The notes: generated from the sequence alone by a model not told the origin. A DNA stretch of 64,000 nt from Paraburkholderia megapolitana (GCF_007556815.1 NZ_CP041745.1:4393001-4457000); one strand, 5' to 3'; shown: positions 49,901-59,401, numbered from the stretch's first letter. Numbers and translations: made by a program.

Positions 49901-50416
49901 TCATTTCTTCTTCTTGCCTTTCTTCGCGTCCTTTTTCGACGCGTCTTTCTTCGACGATTTCCCGGGCTTGTCCGGCGGCGCGAGCATCGTGCCGCGGCAC
50001 TTGCGCGATCCGCAACGGCACTCGTATTCGCGCTTGAGCTTCTTCGTCTGGCGCGAATCGATCACGAGGCCATAGTCGTAGAACAGTTCTTCGTCGACCT
50101 CGATATCGCGCAGCGCGTGAATGAATACCTGCCCGTCGATCTCTTCGGCTTCGCAGTTCGGCCCGCACGAATGGTTGATCCAGCGCGCGTTATTGCCGTC
50201 CACCTTGCCGTCGATCACGTCGCCGTTATCGAGTGCGAAGTAGAACGTGTGATTCGGTTCAGCCGGATTGTGCGGATGACGGCGCAAGGCTTCCTTCCAC
50301 GAGATCCGCTCGCCCTTGTACTCGATCACGCGCTCACCCGTCGCGATCGCTCCGGTGGCAAATACACCCTTACCGTGTACGCCCGAACTGCGCACGGCGA
50401 TCCTGCGTGAACCCAT
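49901..50416 (-). CDS. bacterial SET-domain protein lysine methyltransferase
   Basis: A 171-residue SET-domain protein that would transfer a methyl group from SAM to a protein lysine. The SET core has GVHGKGVFA (residues 12-20), the NHSC motif (81-84) and the pseudoknot partner ELFYDYG (110-116). A post-SET zinc cluster follows (Cys133, Cys135, Cys140, with Cys88 of the SET domain as likely fourth ligand). The tail after residue 150 is almost all Lys, Ser and Asp and might bind nucleic acid. The domain is compact, with no partner domain. The substrate is unknown in bacteria. Confidence 0.92.
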   Translation of the reverse strand: MGSRRIAVRSSGVHGKGVFATGAIATGERVIEYKGERISWKEALRRHPHNPAEPNHTFYFALDNGDVIDGKVDGNNARWINHSCGPNCEAEEIDGQVFIHALRDIEVDEELFYDYGLVIDSRQTKKLKREYECRCGSRKCRGTMLAPPDKPGKSSKKDASKKDAKKGKKKK

Positions 50417-50502
50417 TGAATGAATCCTTGTGAAAAACGGGAGGTGAAAAGTCCAGTCACGGCGACGATGCGCCGGCCTTCGCGACGCTCATAGCAAACG
50501 CG

Positions 50503-50548
50503 GCGCCTTGCGGGCGCCGCGTCGACCTGTGCCGCATGTGCGGCACAA
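50503..50548. other. two perfect hairpins upstream of the SET gene
   Basis: GCGGCGCC-TTGCG-GGCGCCGC (from 50503) and TGTGCCGCA-TG-TGCGGCACA (50529-50548) lie between the oxidoreductase stop and the SET gene. On the minus strand the first is followed by only GTTTG, so they make at best a weak terminator. Confidence 0.4.
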
Positions 50549-50599
50549 TCGGCATCCTACACGCTTGGACTGGCTTCGTTCAACAGTCAATAAGCCTGC

Positions 50600-51712
50600 T
50601 CAGCGTTGCCCAAACGAAATCTCGCCGAACAACGCCTTCTGATCGCGTGGCTGCGAGCGCCAGTATTGCGGCGGCGCCTCGACGCTGGCGCCCAGTTGCG
50701 CCGCTGCATGCCACGGCCAGCGCGGATCGTAGAGCATCGCGCGGGCCATCGCGACGAGGTCGGCAGCGCCTTCACTGATGATCTGCTCCGCATGGGAGGC
50801 CTCGGTGATCAGACCCACGGCGATGGTCGGCAGACCTGTCGCGTGCTTGATGGCGCGTGCAAACGGCACCTGATAACCCGGCTCGAGCGGAATCTTCTGC
50901 AGCGGTGAGACACCGCCCGACGATGCGTCGATCCAGTCGCAACCGCGTTTTTTCAGCTCGGCGGCAAAGGCGAGCGTGTCGTCGAGCGTCCAGCCGCCCT
51001 CTACCCAGTCGCTCGCCGAAACGCGCACGCCGACCGGTTTATCGGCGGGGAACACCGCGCGCACGATGTCGAAAATCTCCAGCGGAAAGCGCATCCGGTT
51101 TTCACGCGAGCCGCCGTATTCGTCGGTACGTTGATTCGCGAGCGGCGACAGGAACTGGTGCAGCAGGTAGCCGTGCGCGGCATGCACCTCGAGTGCGTCG
51201 ATGCCCAGCCGGACTGCGCGTCGGGCCGTTGCGGCAAACGCTTCGCGAATGCGGTTGAGGCCGGCCGCGTCGAGCGCGAGCGGCGGTTCTTCGCCATCCT
51301 TGTGCGGCACCGCCGACGGCGCATGCGGCAACCAGCCGCCGTCCGCCACCGGAATCAACTGGCCGCCGTCCCACGGCGCGGCGCTCGATGCCTTGCGTCC
51401 CGCGTGAGCAAGCTGCATCGCGACGCGAATATGGGAGTGCTTGCGAATCGCGGCAAGCACCGGCTTGAGCGCCGCTTCGGTGGCGTCGTCCCACAATCCG
51501 AGATCGCCGGGAGTGATGCGACCGTCCGGTTCGACGGCCGTCGCTTCGATGCACAACAGACCTGCGCCCGACAGCGCGAGATGGCCGAGGTGGATCATGT
51601 GCCACGCGGTGGCTTCGCCGCGCTCGGCGGAATACTGGCACATCGGGGAGACGACGATACGGTTCGGAAGCGTCACGCTGCGCAGCGCGAGCGAAGAAAA
51701 CAGAGCGCTCAT
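50600..51712 (-). CDS. NADH:flavin oxidoreductase of the old yellow enzyme family
   Basis: A 370-residue FMN-dependent ene-reductase of the YqjM/NamA-like class. Cys25 and Tyr27 (PMCQY) mark this class; the substrate-binding residues lie in HAAHGYLLHQFLSP, and the FMN phosphate site in RTDEYGGSRENRMRF. The enzyme would reduce activated C=C bonds using NAD(P)H. The natural substrate is not evident and no neighbour points to one. Confidence 0.93.
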   Translation of the reverse strand: MSALFSSLALRSVTLPNRIVVSPMCQYSAERGEATAWHMIHLGHLALSGAGLLCIEATAVEPDGRITPGDLGLWDDATEAALKPVLAAIRKHSHIRVAMQLAHAGRKASSAAPWDGGQLIPVADGGWLPHAPSAVPHKDGEEPPLALDAAGLNRIREAFAATARRAVRLGIDALEVHAAHGYLLHQFLSPLANQRTDEYGGSRENRMRFPLEIFDIVRAVFPADKPVGVRVSASDWVEGGWTLDDTLAFAAELKKRGCDWIDASSGGVSPLQKIPLEPGYQVPFARAIKHATGLPTIAVGLITEASHAEQIISEGAADLVAMARAMLYDPRWPWHAAAQLGASVEAPPQYWRSQPRDQKALFGEISFGQR

Positions 51713-51846
51713 GGATTGGGATCCGGGAAGGCGAATGAGCGATCGAGGATAGCACCGCGGTTAATTTGCTGCAGGGTGCCGGACCGGGTCTACGGGCAGC
51801 GCGCAAGCACGCGGACAGACGCGCTAAACCGATACTCGAGCAAGCG

Positions 51847-52560
51847 TTACGGCTTCGCGTCGACCTGATCGAGCCACTCGCCGAACATGCGACGCGCGGC
51901 GGCTTCAAGAGCCGGTCCGAGACGCGCCGTGTCGTCGCGCAGTTGCAGAACGTCCGCGCCTTCGGCGGCGATTTCGGCAGCGTGACCGATCAGCCAGGGC
52001 TCGAAGCGGTCCGCCCGAATCTCCGGATGACACTGCAAACCGAGCACATGATCCCCCCACGCGAACGCCTGGTTCTCGCACACTGCTGTCGACGCGAGAC
52101 GCGTGGCACCGTCCGGCAGATCGAAGGTGTCGCCGTGCCAGTGCAGCATCGAGGTCTGCGTAGCATCCAGATGCCGCACCGGCGACGCGCGACCCGCGTC
52201 GGTCAGCGTCAGCGGCGACCAGCCGAGTTCGGTCTGCGCACCCTTGTAGACACGCGCCCCGAGCACACGTGCGATGAGCTGCGCACCGAGACAGATGCCG
52301 AGCGTCGGCAGGCCCGCCGCAATACGCTTCTCGATCTTCTCGACGAGCGGCACCAGCGCGGGATAACGCAGATCGTCGCAGGCATTGATCGGGCCGCCCA
52401 GTACGACCATCAGGGACGGCGCAACAGGGTCCGGCGCCTCGATGCGCGCAAACCCCACGTCGAGATAGCGCACCGGACGGCTACGCTCGCCGAGGACCAG
52501 TTCGAGACTGCCCAGATCCTCGAAGTGCACATGGCGGATGGCCAGAACTTCTGGATTCAT
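51847..52560 (-). CDS. class I glutamine amidotransferase domain protein
   Basis: A 237-residue stand-alone GATase1 protein. The triad is complete: Cys90 in GICLGAQ, and His178 and Glu180 in LQCHPE. It resembles the glutaminase half of GMP synthase but has no synthase domain; related stand-alone enzymes act on gamma-glutamyl compounds or support small-molecule amidation. It begins 26 bases after the MarR stop, in the same orientation. Confidence 0.88.
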   Translation of the reverse strand: MNPEVLAIRHVHFEDLGSLELVLGERSRPVRYLDVGFARIEAPDPVAPSLMVVLGGPINACDDLRYPALVPLVEKIEKRIAAGLPTLGICLGAQLIARVLGARVYKGAQTELGWSPLTLTDAGRASPVRHLDATQTSMLHWHGDTFDLPDGATRLASTAVCENQAFAWGDHVLGLQCHPEIRADRFEPWLIGHAAEIAAEGADVLQLRDDTARLGPALEAAARRMFGEWLDQVDAKP

Positions 52561-52586
52561 CGGCGGCTTCCGTCGTCAGGTTGAGC

Positions 52587-53231
52587 TCAGACGTGCTGGA
52601 CAAACACCTTCCAGGTCTTTTTCTGTGTCGCGACATCAGCCGTCTCGTGAACCGAGCAGTCGAGACGCAAGTCGGTATCCGCCAGCGATAGATCGAGCAA
52701 CGCACAATGATGCGGCGTCTTCTTCGGATTCTTGCTCGGCTCGAAATACGTGCAGGTCACACACATGCGGTGTAGCGGAATGTGGCCCTGTGCTTCGAGC
52801 TGGCGAATCGTCTTCAGCAGCGTGCGATAGAAAGCCGATTGCTCGTCGGCGCGCAACGTGCCGACCGCTTTCGACAGGAAGTCCGGCCATTGCGCCGCGC
52901 GTTTCGCCGCCGTACGTCCACGTGTGGTCAGACGCACCGCCAGTGCACGGCCGTCGTCGAGTGCGCGACGTTTCTCGACGAGCCCCTTGCCTTCCAGCGT
53001 GCTTACCGCGTCGCTCGTCGTGGCAGCGGTCAGTGCGGTTTCACGGGCGATCTCGCCCAGTCGCATCGGCCCCTTGCGCTGCATCAGCAGCACGAGGATT
53101 TCTCCCTGGGTCGGTGTGAGACCCGCACCTTCCGCCCATTCCCATGCCTGGCTCCGCATGGCCGTGCTCAGTCGTAACAGGCTGTGGGTGACACGTCCCA
53201 TCGCCTGCTCTCCGTAAACGCCTTCGCTCAT
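52587..53231 (-). CDS. MarR family regulator with C-terminal Cys motif
   Basis: A 214-residue MarR-type winged-helix protein, taking MSEGVYGEQ as start; an ATG at 53267 would add 12 residues, and neither start has a strong ribosome site. The DNA-binding domain runs from about GLTPTQGEILVLLMQ to KRRALDDGRALAVRLT. After residue 150 there is an unusual segment with Cys157, Cys160, Cys176 and Cys192 and His174/175 (CVTCTYF, HHCALLD), which might bind zinc or sense oxidants. It lies upstream of the amidotransferase gene and beside the origin-like module. Confidence 0.85.
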   Translation of the reverse strand: MSEGVYGEQAMGRVTHSLLRLSTAMRSQAWEWAEGAGLTPTQGEILVLLMQRKGPMRLGEIARETALTAATTSDAVSTLEGKGLVEKRRALDDGRALAVRLTTRGRTAAKRAAQWPDFLSKAVGTLRADEQSAFYRTLLKTIRQLEAQGHIPLHRMCVTCTYFEPSKNPKKTPHHCALLDLSLADTDLRLDCSVHETADVATQKKTWKVFVQHV

Positions 53232-53496
53232 GATCTTTGTTTGGTTGTTGACAGCTTTTCGCTGCATGGTCGGTCGCCATGCGTCAAAACGCCGGCAGCC
53301 TGGTGGGGGCACTTCCGCCTGAATCCCGGGCGGGTCGACTTCTTACATCTACTAATTTATAAAGTATCTCAAAAAAGTACCGTACTGTTTTCGCGCGCTT
53401 CTTTCATTTCATTACTCGTGGGACACATCCACTCGAACGACGACGCGGAGTACGGAAACAACATTCTATTCGAGAGCGGCGAATCGTACAGCTAAG
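53232..53496. other. AT-rich intergenic stretch upstream of MarR
   Basis: No gene. It includes CTACTAATTTATAAAGTATC at 53349-53368 and a perfect palindrome AGTACCGTACT (53377-53387), which might be a MarR operator. The AT-rich part could also belong to the unwinding region of the origin-like module that follows. Confidence 0.4.
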
Positions 53497-53752
53497 TTAT
53501 CCGACAGAATCTGTGGATAACTACGGTACAAGCGCTTAACAACCGGTGCACGGTTTCTTGACAACTTGCAGGGCGATCGGCCGGCATCTCGGGTTATCCG
53601 CGTTTCGCGTGCTCTGCACACAGACGAATCGCGCGGTTGTGCTGCGTGCAGCGCGATGACTCTGCAGGGAATTATCGGGTTGTCCACAGAAGCCGTCGAC
53701 CCTTGTTAACTACTACTACAGACGTATACATCAGTTCTATAAAAACCTTGGG
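53497..53752. other. origin-like module A (DnaA boxes, DnaA-trio tract, AT-rich end)
   Basis: Boxes matching or close to the DnaA consensus are at 53497 (ttatccgac), 53512-53520 (tgtggataa, exact), 53594 (ttatccgcg) and 53680-53688 (ttgtccaca). After the last box come a GC-rich spacer, TTGTTAA, and CTACTACTA (53710-53718), a DnaA-trio tract, then a more AT-rich end (53720-53752). This is the layout of the basal unwinding region known from Bacillus subtilis oriC. The same order occurs inverted at 56762-57023. Confidence 0.7.
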
Positions 53753-53766
53753 AAGGTCCTGTCGGA

Positions 53767-53793
53767 AATAAAAAAACCCGCACAGAGCGGGTT
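53767..53793 (-). terminator. terminator after the glutamate-cysteine ligase gene
   Basis: The stem AACCCGC-ACAGA-GCGGGTT is followed on the minus strand by TTTTT and TATTT, 50 bases after the stop codon. Confidence 0.85.
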
Positions 53794-53842
53794 CATGAGG
53801 GTTCAAGACCTGGGGTTGACACGATTTCCGCGTACCCGTTTG

Positions 53843-54958
53843 CTACGCCCGCCATTGCAGGCACTGCTGCCGCACTGCTTCGTGCAACGATTTTTCTTCG
53901 GTAACGACGCCGCGCAGCCAGGTCGCATCGTTGATCTGGCTACGTGCAATCGCGCCGACTTCGTCGAGCGCCCGGCCGGAACCGAGTGCTTCGGCATGCG
54001 GTGCGATGCGCTCGAGCGTCTCGATGATGTCTTCGGAAATCGTCTTGCGTTCGCCGGTCTGCGGATCGATGCAGGTGCCCGCCAGACCGAAGCGGCAGGC
54101 CTCGAAACGGTTGAATGTGTAGACGAGGTAGTCGTCCTCTTTCGGCATCAGCGGTTTATCGAGCAACAGGTGGCGTGCCAGCGTCTGGATGTAGCAGGCG
54201 ATCGCCGCAGCGCGGTCGACGGAAAACGGCGTGTCCATCACGCGGACTTCGATCGTGCCGAAGCCCGGTTTGGGACGGATGTCCCAGTAGAAATCTTTCA
54301 TGCTGTTGACGACGCCCGTGTTCACCATCTTCGAGAAGTACTCCTCGAAGCTGTCCCACGTGAGTACGAACGGTGCGCGGCCCGACAACGGAAACGCGAA
54401 CACCGAGTTCAGGCGTGCCGAATGAAAGCCGGTGTCGACACCCTGTACGAACGGCGACGATGCCGACAGCGCAATGAAATGTGGAATAAAGCGCGACATC
54501 GAATGCAATAGATACAGCGCGCTATCCGAATCCGGACAGCCGATATGCACGTGCTGGCCGAACACCGTGAACTGTTTCGCGAGGTAGCCGTAAAGCTCGG
54601 ACAGGTACTGGAAACGCGGCGTATCGACGATCTGCCGTTCGCTCCATTGCTGGAATGCGTGCGTACCGCCACCGCATAAACCGACGTTCAGCCGGTCGGC
54701 GGCTGCAACGAGCGTGTCGCGGATCGTGCGCAGATCGGTGACGGCCTGCTCGTGCGAAGTACAGATGCCGGTGGACAGCTCGATCATGCTCTCGGTGATT
54801 TCCGGCGTGATGTTGCCCGGAATTTTTTCATCCTTGATGAGCCGCAGCAGATCGGTGCCGGCTTTGGTCAGATCGTAATCGTGTGTGTTGACGATCTGCA
54901 TTTCGAGTTCGATACCGAATGTGAACGGTTTCGAATCGACGAAGGGTTCGAGTGACAT
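53843..54958 (-). CDS. YbdK-type carboxylate-amine ligase (glutamate-cysteine ligase 2)
   Basis: A 371-residue member of the GCS2/YbdK family. These enzymes join glutamate to cysteine or a similar amine at low rates; the natural reaction is debated. Visible signatures are [12 protein letters not shown] near the N-terminus, [22 protein letters not shown] and [16 protein letters not shown]. The ATG at 54958 has an AGGGAA ribosome site; the open frame extends another 35 codons upstream into the antiporter gene. Located 76 bases downstream of that gene, in the same orientation. Confidence 0.93.
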   Translation of the reverse strand: MSLEPFVDSKPFTFGIELEMQIVNTHDYDLTKAGTDLLRLIKDEKIPGNITPEITESMIELSTGICTSHEQAVTDLRTIRDTLVAAADRLNVGLCGGGTHAFQQWSERQIVDTPRFQYLSELYGYLAKQFTVFGQHVHIGCPDSDSALYLLHSMSRFIPHFIALSASSPFVQGVDTGFHSARLNSVFAFPLSGRAPFVLTWDSFEEYFSKMVNTGVVNSMKDFYWDIRPKPGFGTIEVRVMDTPFSVDRAAAIACYIQTLARHLLLDKPLMPKEDDYLVYTFNRFEACRFGLAGTCIDPQTGERKTISEDIIETLERIAPHAEALGSGRALDEVGAIARSQINDATWLRGVVTEEKSLHEAVRQQCLQWRA

Positions 54959-55034
54959 GGCGTTCCCTGGGTCAAATCGGCCGGATGTTTCGAAGACATC
55001 CGGCCATGGCAAAGCGGTATATGAAGGTGTTCGT

Positions 55035-56237
55035 CTACTCGCGGCGCTCGCCAACGAGCGCAAGACTGCGATAGACCAGCCACGGGCTGACGATCTGCAA
55101 CACGACGATCGAGCACATCACCACCGCGCGCAGCATCGGATCGAAATTCGGGTACAGCGTGTAGGTGTCGTCGACGAGCAGATACGCAAGCGCCGACATC
55201 GGCGATAACGACAAACCGAGCGCGACGCCCTGCTTCCAGTTCAGCCCGCTCGGTTTCGCGAAGGCTAGCACGCCGAGCAGTTTGGCGACGAGCCGCGCGA
55301 TGATCAATCCCACTGCGGCGACGCCACCGAGCGCGATATCTTTCCACTCGAACGTGGTGAGCGTCAGCACGAACAGGATCACGGTCAGCAGCCATCCCGC
55401 TGTGCCGAAATGCTGCGGCCAGAGTTGCGGACGCGCTTCGAGATTCTTCACGATGATGCCGGCGGCGAGCAGACTCAGGATCGTCGACAGCTTGAACAGA
55501 TGCGCGACTGCAATGGCCAGCAGCACGAGACCGAACAATGCGACGAACGAATGCTCGTCCTGCATGTTCATGCGTCGATAGAAGAAATTACAGGCGCGCG
55601 CGAGCCCATATGCCAGGATCAACGAACCGATCAGCAGATACAGCGGCTGCAGGATCGTTGCGAATACGTTGCCGTACACCTCCTGATGCAGCCAGCTCGA
55701 TGCGAGCTTTTCGATCACGACCGCATACATGCTGTTCAGCGCAGTGAGCGCCATCAGACGTTGCGTGACCTGACCTTCTGCGCGCAACTCGGTCTTCAGC
55801 TGGATCACCATCGCGGGCGACGTTGCCATGGCGATCGATGCGAGCACCATCGCGACCATCGTCGGCACTTTGAGGAACAGCAACACGACGAGTACGAAGA
55901 TGAAGGTCAGCGTCGACTCGGCGAAGCTCGAGAGAATCAGCCAGTAATTGCGGCGCATCCAGCGTAGATCGAGCCGGCTGCCAAGTTCGAACAGCAGCAG
56001 CCCGAGCGCGACGTCGAGCAGCGGTCGCGCAGCCGATGCCGCACTCGCATCGATCACACCCGAGCCCGCCGCCCCGGCGATCAGACCGATCACCGCATAG
56101 CCGGAGATACGTGGCAGATGCCACGCGCGATAACAGAGTTCGCCGCACAGCCCTGCTGCAAGCAACGCCAGACCGGCCCAGAAAATTGCGTCGGGCGTGA
56201 GTGGCCACGCGGGAAAGAATGAAAACGCCGACTTCAT
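55035..56237 (-). CDS. CPA2-type cation:proton antiporter without regulatory domain
   Basis: A 400-residue membrane protein of the CPA2 (KefB/KefC-like) family with about 12 helices. The [22 protein letters not shown] segment ([15 protein letters not shown]) and [18 protein letters not shown] are characteristic. It lacks the C-terminal KTN/RCK domain that binds glutathione in Kef proteins. AAAGGAG lies 13 bases before the ATG. Together with the downstream YbdK-type ligase it forms a probable operon placed between the two origin-like modules. Confidence 0.88.
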   Translation of the reverse strand: MKSAFSFFPAWPLTPDAIFWAGLALLAAGLCGELCYRAWHLPRISGYAVIGLIAGAAGSGVIDASAASAARPLLDVALGLLLFELGSRLDLRWMRRNYWLILSSFAESTLTFIFVLVVLLFLKVPTMVAMVLASIAMATSPAMVIQLKTELRAEGQVTQRLMALTALNSMYAVVIEKLASSWLHQEVYGNVFATILQPLYLLIGSLILAYGLARACNFFYRRMNMQDEHSFVALFGLVLLAIAVAHLFKLSTILSLLAAGIIVKNLEARPQLWPQHFGTAGWLLTVILFVLTLTTFEWKDIALGGVAAVGLIIARLVAKLLGVLAFAKPSGLNWKQGVALGLSLSPMSALAYLLVDDTYTLYPNFDPMLRAVVMCSIVVLQIVSPWLVYRSLALVGERRE

Positions 56238-56761
56238 CGTGGTGGCTTCTCCTTTGGCAGCGACAGCTGTACCCGCCTCGTGCGGGGAGCGTTGTGGAGG
56301 ACTGAGCGTACACCGCGTTCATGGCGAAATACGCTGCGGCCGATCCACATCGCGAGCTGTCAACGATCGGATGAAAACAGAACGAACCGGTACTGCATCA
56401 CTGCCTGTCGCAACGGATGTCGCGCAGCGGGAGCAGTCGGCCCGTATGAAAAGAACGCCGTCGACTTTCGAATCAGATTCTGATTGACCGGCAACCGTTC
56501 CGTTGATGCGTCCGTCGCTCGAAGCAACGGCAACGCGGGAAGAACGGCGATTGTGCCACAGCTTTTTCGTACTCGACTGAAAGTGTCTCGAACATGCTTG
56601 CAAAACGGTAAAACCAACCGCGATCGTGCGGGATTGAAGGAAAAAGCGACCGGGTATGGAACGTGGCCTCGTGCAGGTTTGCTGCGCTGTTAGAGATAGA
56701 TAGATCGTACCTGCGGTGCCTTTTTCGGCTGTGATCGTCGGACAGCCCGTGCGGCCCTTTG
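56238..56761. other. gene-free region upstream of the antiporter
   Basis: About 520 bases without a supported gene. Several ORFs of 67-96 codons run through it on both strands but lack ribosome sites or recognisable motifs. It should hold the antiporter promoter. Confidence 0.4.
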
Positions 56762-57023
56762 GTTTAAATGGTTTACCTGTATGTATACGTAGTAGCAGTT
56801 AACAAAGGGGTCGCATTTCTGTGGACAACCCCGGTTTACCGAAATGAATCATCTGCTTGGCGAACGCATAACCGGATGCAAAGCGTATGCGACAGCGGCT
56901 GGCTTCTTTGCATAACTTTGCCGCGGCGCGCGCCGAAACGAAGTTACCCCGTTTACGTCCACATCGAGTCCACATGAGTTGCGCGCGCATTCCCGATAGT
57001 TATCCACAGCCTGGCGTGGACAA
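56762..57023. other. origin-like module B, inverted copy of module A
   Basis: Read on the minus strand: cttgtccacg-like box (57015-57023), an exact TGTGGATAA box (57000-57008), about 180 bases, TTGTCCACA (56820-56828), a GC-rich spacer, TTGTTAA, CTGCTACTA (56790-56798), then GTATACAT and a run of TA/AA-rich bases. The order and many bases match module A, including GGTTGTCCACAGAA and GTTAACT before the trio tract and GTATACAT after it. Interspersed GTCCACAT sequences at 56958-56974 may be weaker boxes. Confidence 0.7.
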
Positions 57024-57060
57024 GTCTGGTGCGCGTCGAAGGAGATGAAGGGGGATTGGT

Positions 57061-59028
57061 TCAGCGGATCGTGCTTTGTCGCAGCGCGCGTAGCAGGAAG
57101 CGCGCTGGGTCGATGGCTTCGGCGAGGTCGCGCTCGATCGGCCACGGCTCGCCTTCGATCTGCGAGGCGATCAGTTCGGCACCGAGCGCCGCCCACACCA
57201 GTCCGCGCGAGCCATAAGCGAACGCGCCATATAGACCGTCCGCGCGAGGTAGATCCAGCGGCCATGCGCCGCGCAGACGTTCGGCGTCGAGTGTAGCGGC
57301 GGTTTCGTCGGCGAGCTGACCGATCATCGGCAGGCGGTCGAGTGCGACGCAGCGAAACGCGACGCGTCCGGCGAAGGTCGACGGGTTCTGTGTTCGCAAT
57401 GCGGGATCCAGCGACGGCATCATTTCCGCGAGGCGTTCGAGATTCTCGAGGTGATCAGCGGAGCGCACGGATGCGTCCATGTCGTCGACGTGGTAGGTCG
57501 CGCCGCTCAGCGTAGTGCCGTCGACGAGCGGTACAGCGTAGCCCGCGCCGATGACCGGCACGTGCGGCGCCACGATGCTGCCGCGCGGCAGTAGCGTGAG
57601 CTGGCCGCGTACACGCTGTGTCGCGGCATGCTGGAGGCCAGCGATCCGCGCGGCCTCATGTGCGTTCGCGACAATCACCACGGGCGCCGAAATGATTGCG
57701 CGACCCGATGTATCGATCACGGTCCATTGATCGCCGCTGCGTTCGATCCGTGCAACTTCAACACCGAAACGCCGTTCGAGCTGCGTGCCGGCCGCGGCGC
57801 ATTGCGCTGCACATAGCGCAGCGGGATCGAGCCAGCCGCCGTGCGGATAAAACCATCCACCGTGTGCGAGCGGCACCTTCGCGATACGTTGTGCTTCGTC
57901 GCGCGACAGCGGTGCGACAAAATCACGCGGCCACGCGAACGCGGTGAACGCGTCGGTCATGGCTTGCAGTTCGGCGTCGTCAGCGGCGAGTTGCAGCAGG
58001 CCCTGGGTGCTGCGCGCGAAATCATGACCTGCGTGTTCGAGTGCAATCCAGCGCTGTAATGCGTACGCAAAACCGGCGCGCGTAATGCGCGACGTGCCGC
58101 TATCATCGCGCGAAAGCTGCGGATGAAAAACGCCCGCAGGATTGCCCGATGTTTCGCGTGCAATGTCGGCATGTCGCTCGAGCGACGTGATTTGCCAGCC
58201 GCGCGCAGCGAGTCGTTCGATTGCTGCACATCCCGCGAGCCCTGTACCGATCACGACGGCATGTCGTGCGTTGACGGCGAGTGGTACCGGCGGCTCGTGT
58301 CGGCGTACGCGCCAACGCGGCGCGAAACGACCGACCAGCATCGCGCGTTTCCAGCCGAAGCCATCCACCTTGCGATACTCGAAGCCGGTTTGCGTGAGCG
58401 CGCGTTTCACATCGCCGGCGCTTGTATATGTGGCGAAGGTTGCGTCGTCGCCGGCGAGGCGCGCGAGCATCTTGAAGATTGGCGGCGTCCACAATTCGGG
58501 ATTTTTCGCCGGCGAGAAACCGTCGAGATAGAACGCATCGGCACGCAACCACAGCGACGGCAGTGTCTCGAGCGCATCGCCGAAGGCGAGCGTCAGCGTG
58601 ACACGACCGCCCTCGAATTCGAGTCGATGCACACCGGGCACGAGTGTCGGCCACGCCTCGGCGAGTGTCTGTGCCAGCTCTACGATCGATGTTTCCGCAA
58701 CCGTCGCCGCGTACGCCGCGCGCAAATCGGCCTCAGTAAACGGGTACTTTTCCGTCGAAACGAAATGCAACCGCTCGCAGCGCGCAGGGTCCGCGCGCCA
58801 CGCGGCCCACGTCGCGAGGAAGTTGATTCCCATGCCGAAGCCGGTTTCCAGCACGGTGAAAATCCGCCGACCTTGCCATCGTTCCGGCAGACCATTGCCG
58901 TGCAAGAACACGTATTCGGCCTGAGCCAAACCGCCGACCGCGCTGTGATAAATGTCGTCGTGACGCGGCGAAAACGGTGTGCCGTTATCGCGAAATGCGA
59001 GCGTCGCAGGGATGAGCGGGTGGGTCAT
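57061..59028 (-). CDS. mnmC: bifunctional tRNA mnm5s2U biosynthesis enzyme MnmC
   Basis: A 655-residue MnmC, which completes the wobble-uridine modification begun by MnmE/MnmG. The N-terminal MnmC2/MnmD methyltransferase has the SAM site VLETGFGMGINFLATW and YLDGFSPAKNPELW. The C-terminal MnmC1 FAD oxidoreductase has VIGTGLAGCAAIERLA and SGNPAGVFHPQLSRD. The ATG at 59028 (MTHPLIPATLAFRDNG) matches the family; 36 further codons are open upstream. No good ribosome site is visible. Its functional partner mnmG lies 28 kb to the left. Confidence 0.95.
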   Translation of the reverse strand: MTHPLIPATLAFRDNGTPFSPRHDDIYHSAVGGLAQAEYVFLHGNGLPERWQGRRIFTVLETGFGMGINFLATWAAWRADPARCERLHFVSTEKYPFTEADLRAAYAATVAETSIVELAQTLAEAWPTLVPGVHRLEFEGGRVTLTLAFGDALETLPSLWLRADAFYLDGFSPAKNPELWTPPIFKMLARLAGDDATFATYTSAGDVKRALTQTGFEYRKVDGFGWKRAMLVGRFAPRWRVRRHEPPVPLAVNARHAVVIGTGLAGCAAIERLAARGWQITSLERHADIARETSGNPAGVFHPQLSRDDSGTSRITRAGFAYALQRWIALEHAGHDFARSTQGLLQLAADDAELQAMTDAFTAFAWPRDFVAPLSRDEAQRIAKVPLAHGGWFYPHGGWLDPAALCAAQCAAAGTQLERRFGVEVARIERSGDQWTVIDTSGRAIISAPVVIVANAHEAARIAGLQHAATQRVRGQLTLLPRGSIVAPHVPVIGAGYAVPLVDGTTLSGATYHVDDMDASVRSADHLENLERLAEMMPSLDPALRTQNPSTFAGRVAFRCVALDRLPMIGQLADETAATLDAERLRGAWPLDLPRADGLYGAFAYGSRGLVWAALGAELIASQIEGEPWPIERDLAEAIDPARFLLRALRQSTIR

Positions 59029-59216
59029 GCGTGGTGAAAAAACACTCGAACAGACATCGGAAGACTGCCGGGAAAGGCTCGCCCAGTGCGGGTTTCGCGG
59101 ACTGCGGGCGCGATTCTGGGCGCGCCGCGTTGGCAAAAACCAACGCTCGACGGCGACAAAAACTGGTGTCGCGCGGTAAGCAGGGTTCCGTCGAGGTCAA
59201 AAACGGCACTTTCCAT
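59028..59216 (-). pseudogene. possible N-terminal relic of a HAD-family hydrolase
   Basis: A frame starting MESAVFDLDGTLLTARHQF has the full HAD motif I (FDLDGTLL), but after about 20 residues the sequence becomes Arg/Ser/Pro-rich and unlike any hydrolase, and it runs into mnmC. No other HAD motif follows in any frame. Weak evidence; it may be coincidence. Confidence 0.25.
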
Positions 59217-59401
59217 AGGAGAAACGCGTAAAGAACGCTGTAATTCTTCGAAACCCTTATCCTGCATGGGTTTGCGCTGCGCTATCATAGCAAGCGCCGC
59301 GGAGGGAAGCGGCAGCACGGCCGTCATGCAGTACCTTGCGCGACGCATTTGTCCGGACCGCTTCCGGAGCCGTCGCTGCTCAATGGCGCGGCTCGCGCAC
59401 G

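Noticed and set aside
50503..50548. Paired hairpins considered as a mobile-element end or CRISPR-like repeat
   Set aside because: The two stems differ from each other, occur once, and have no target duplications or spacers.
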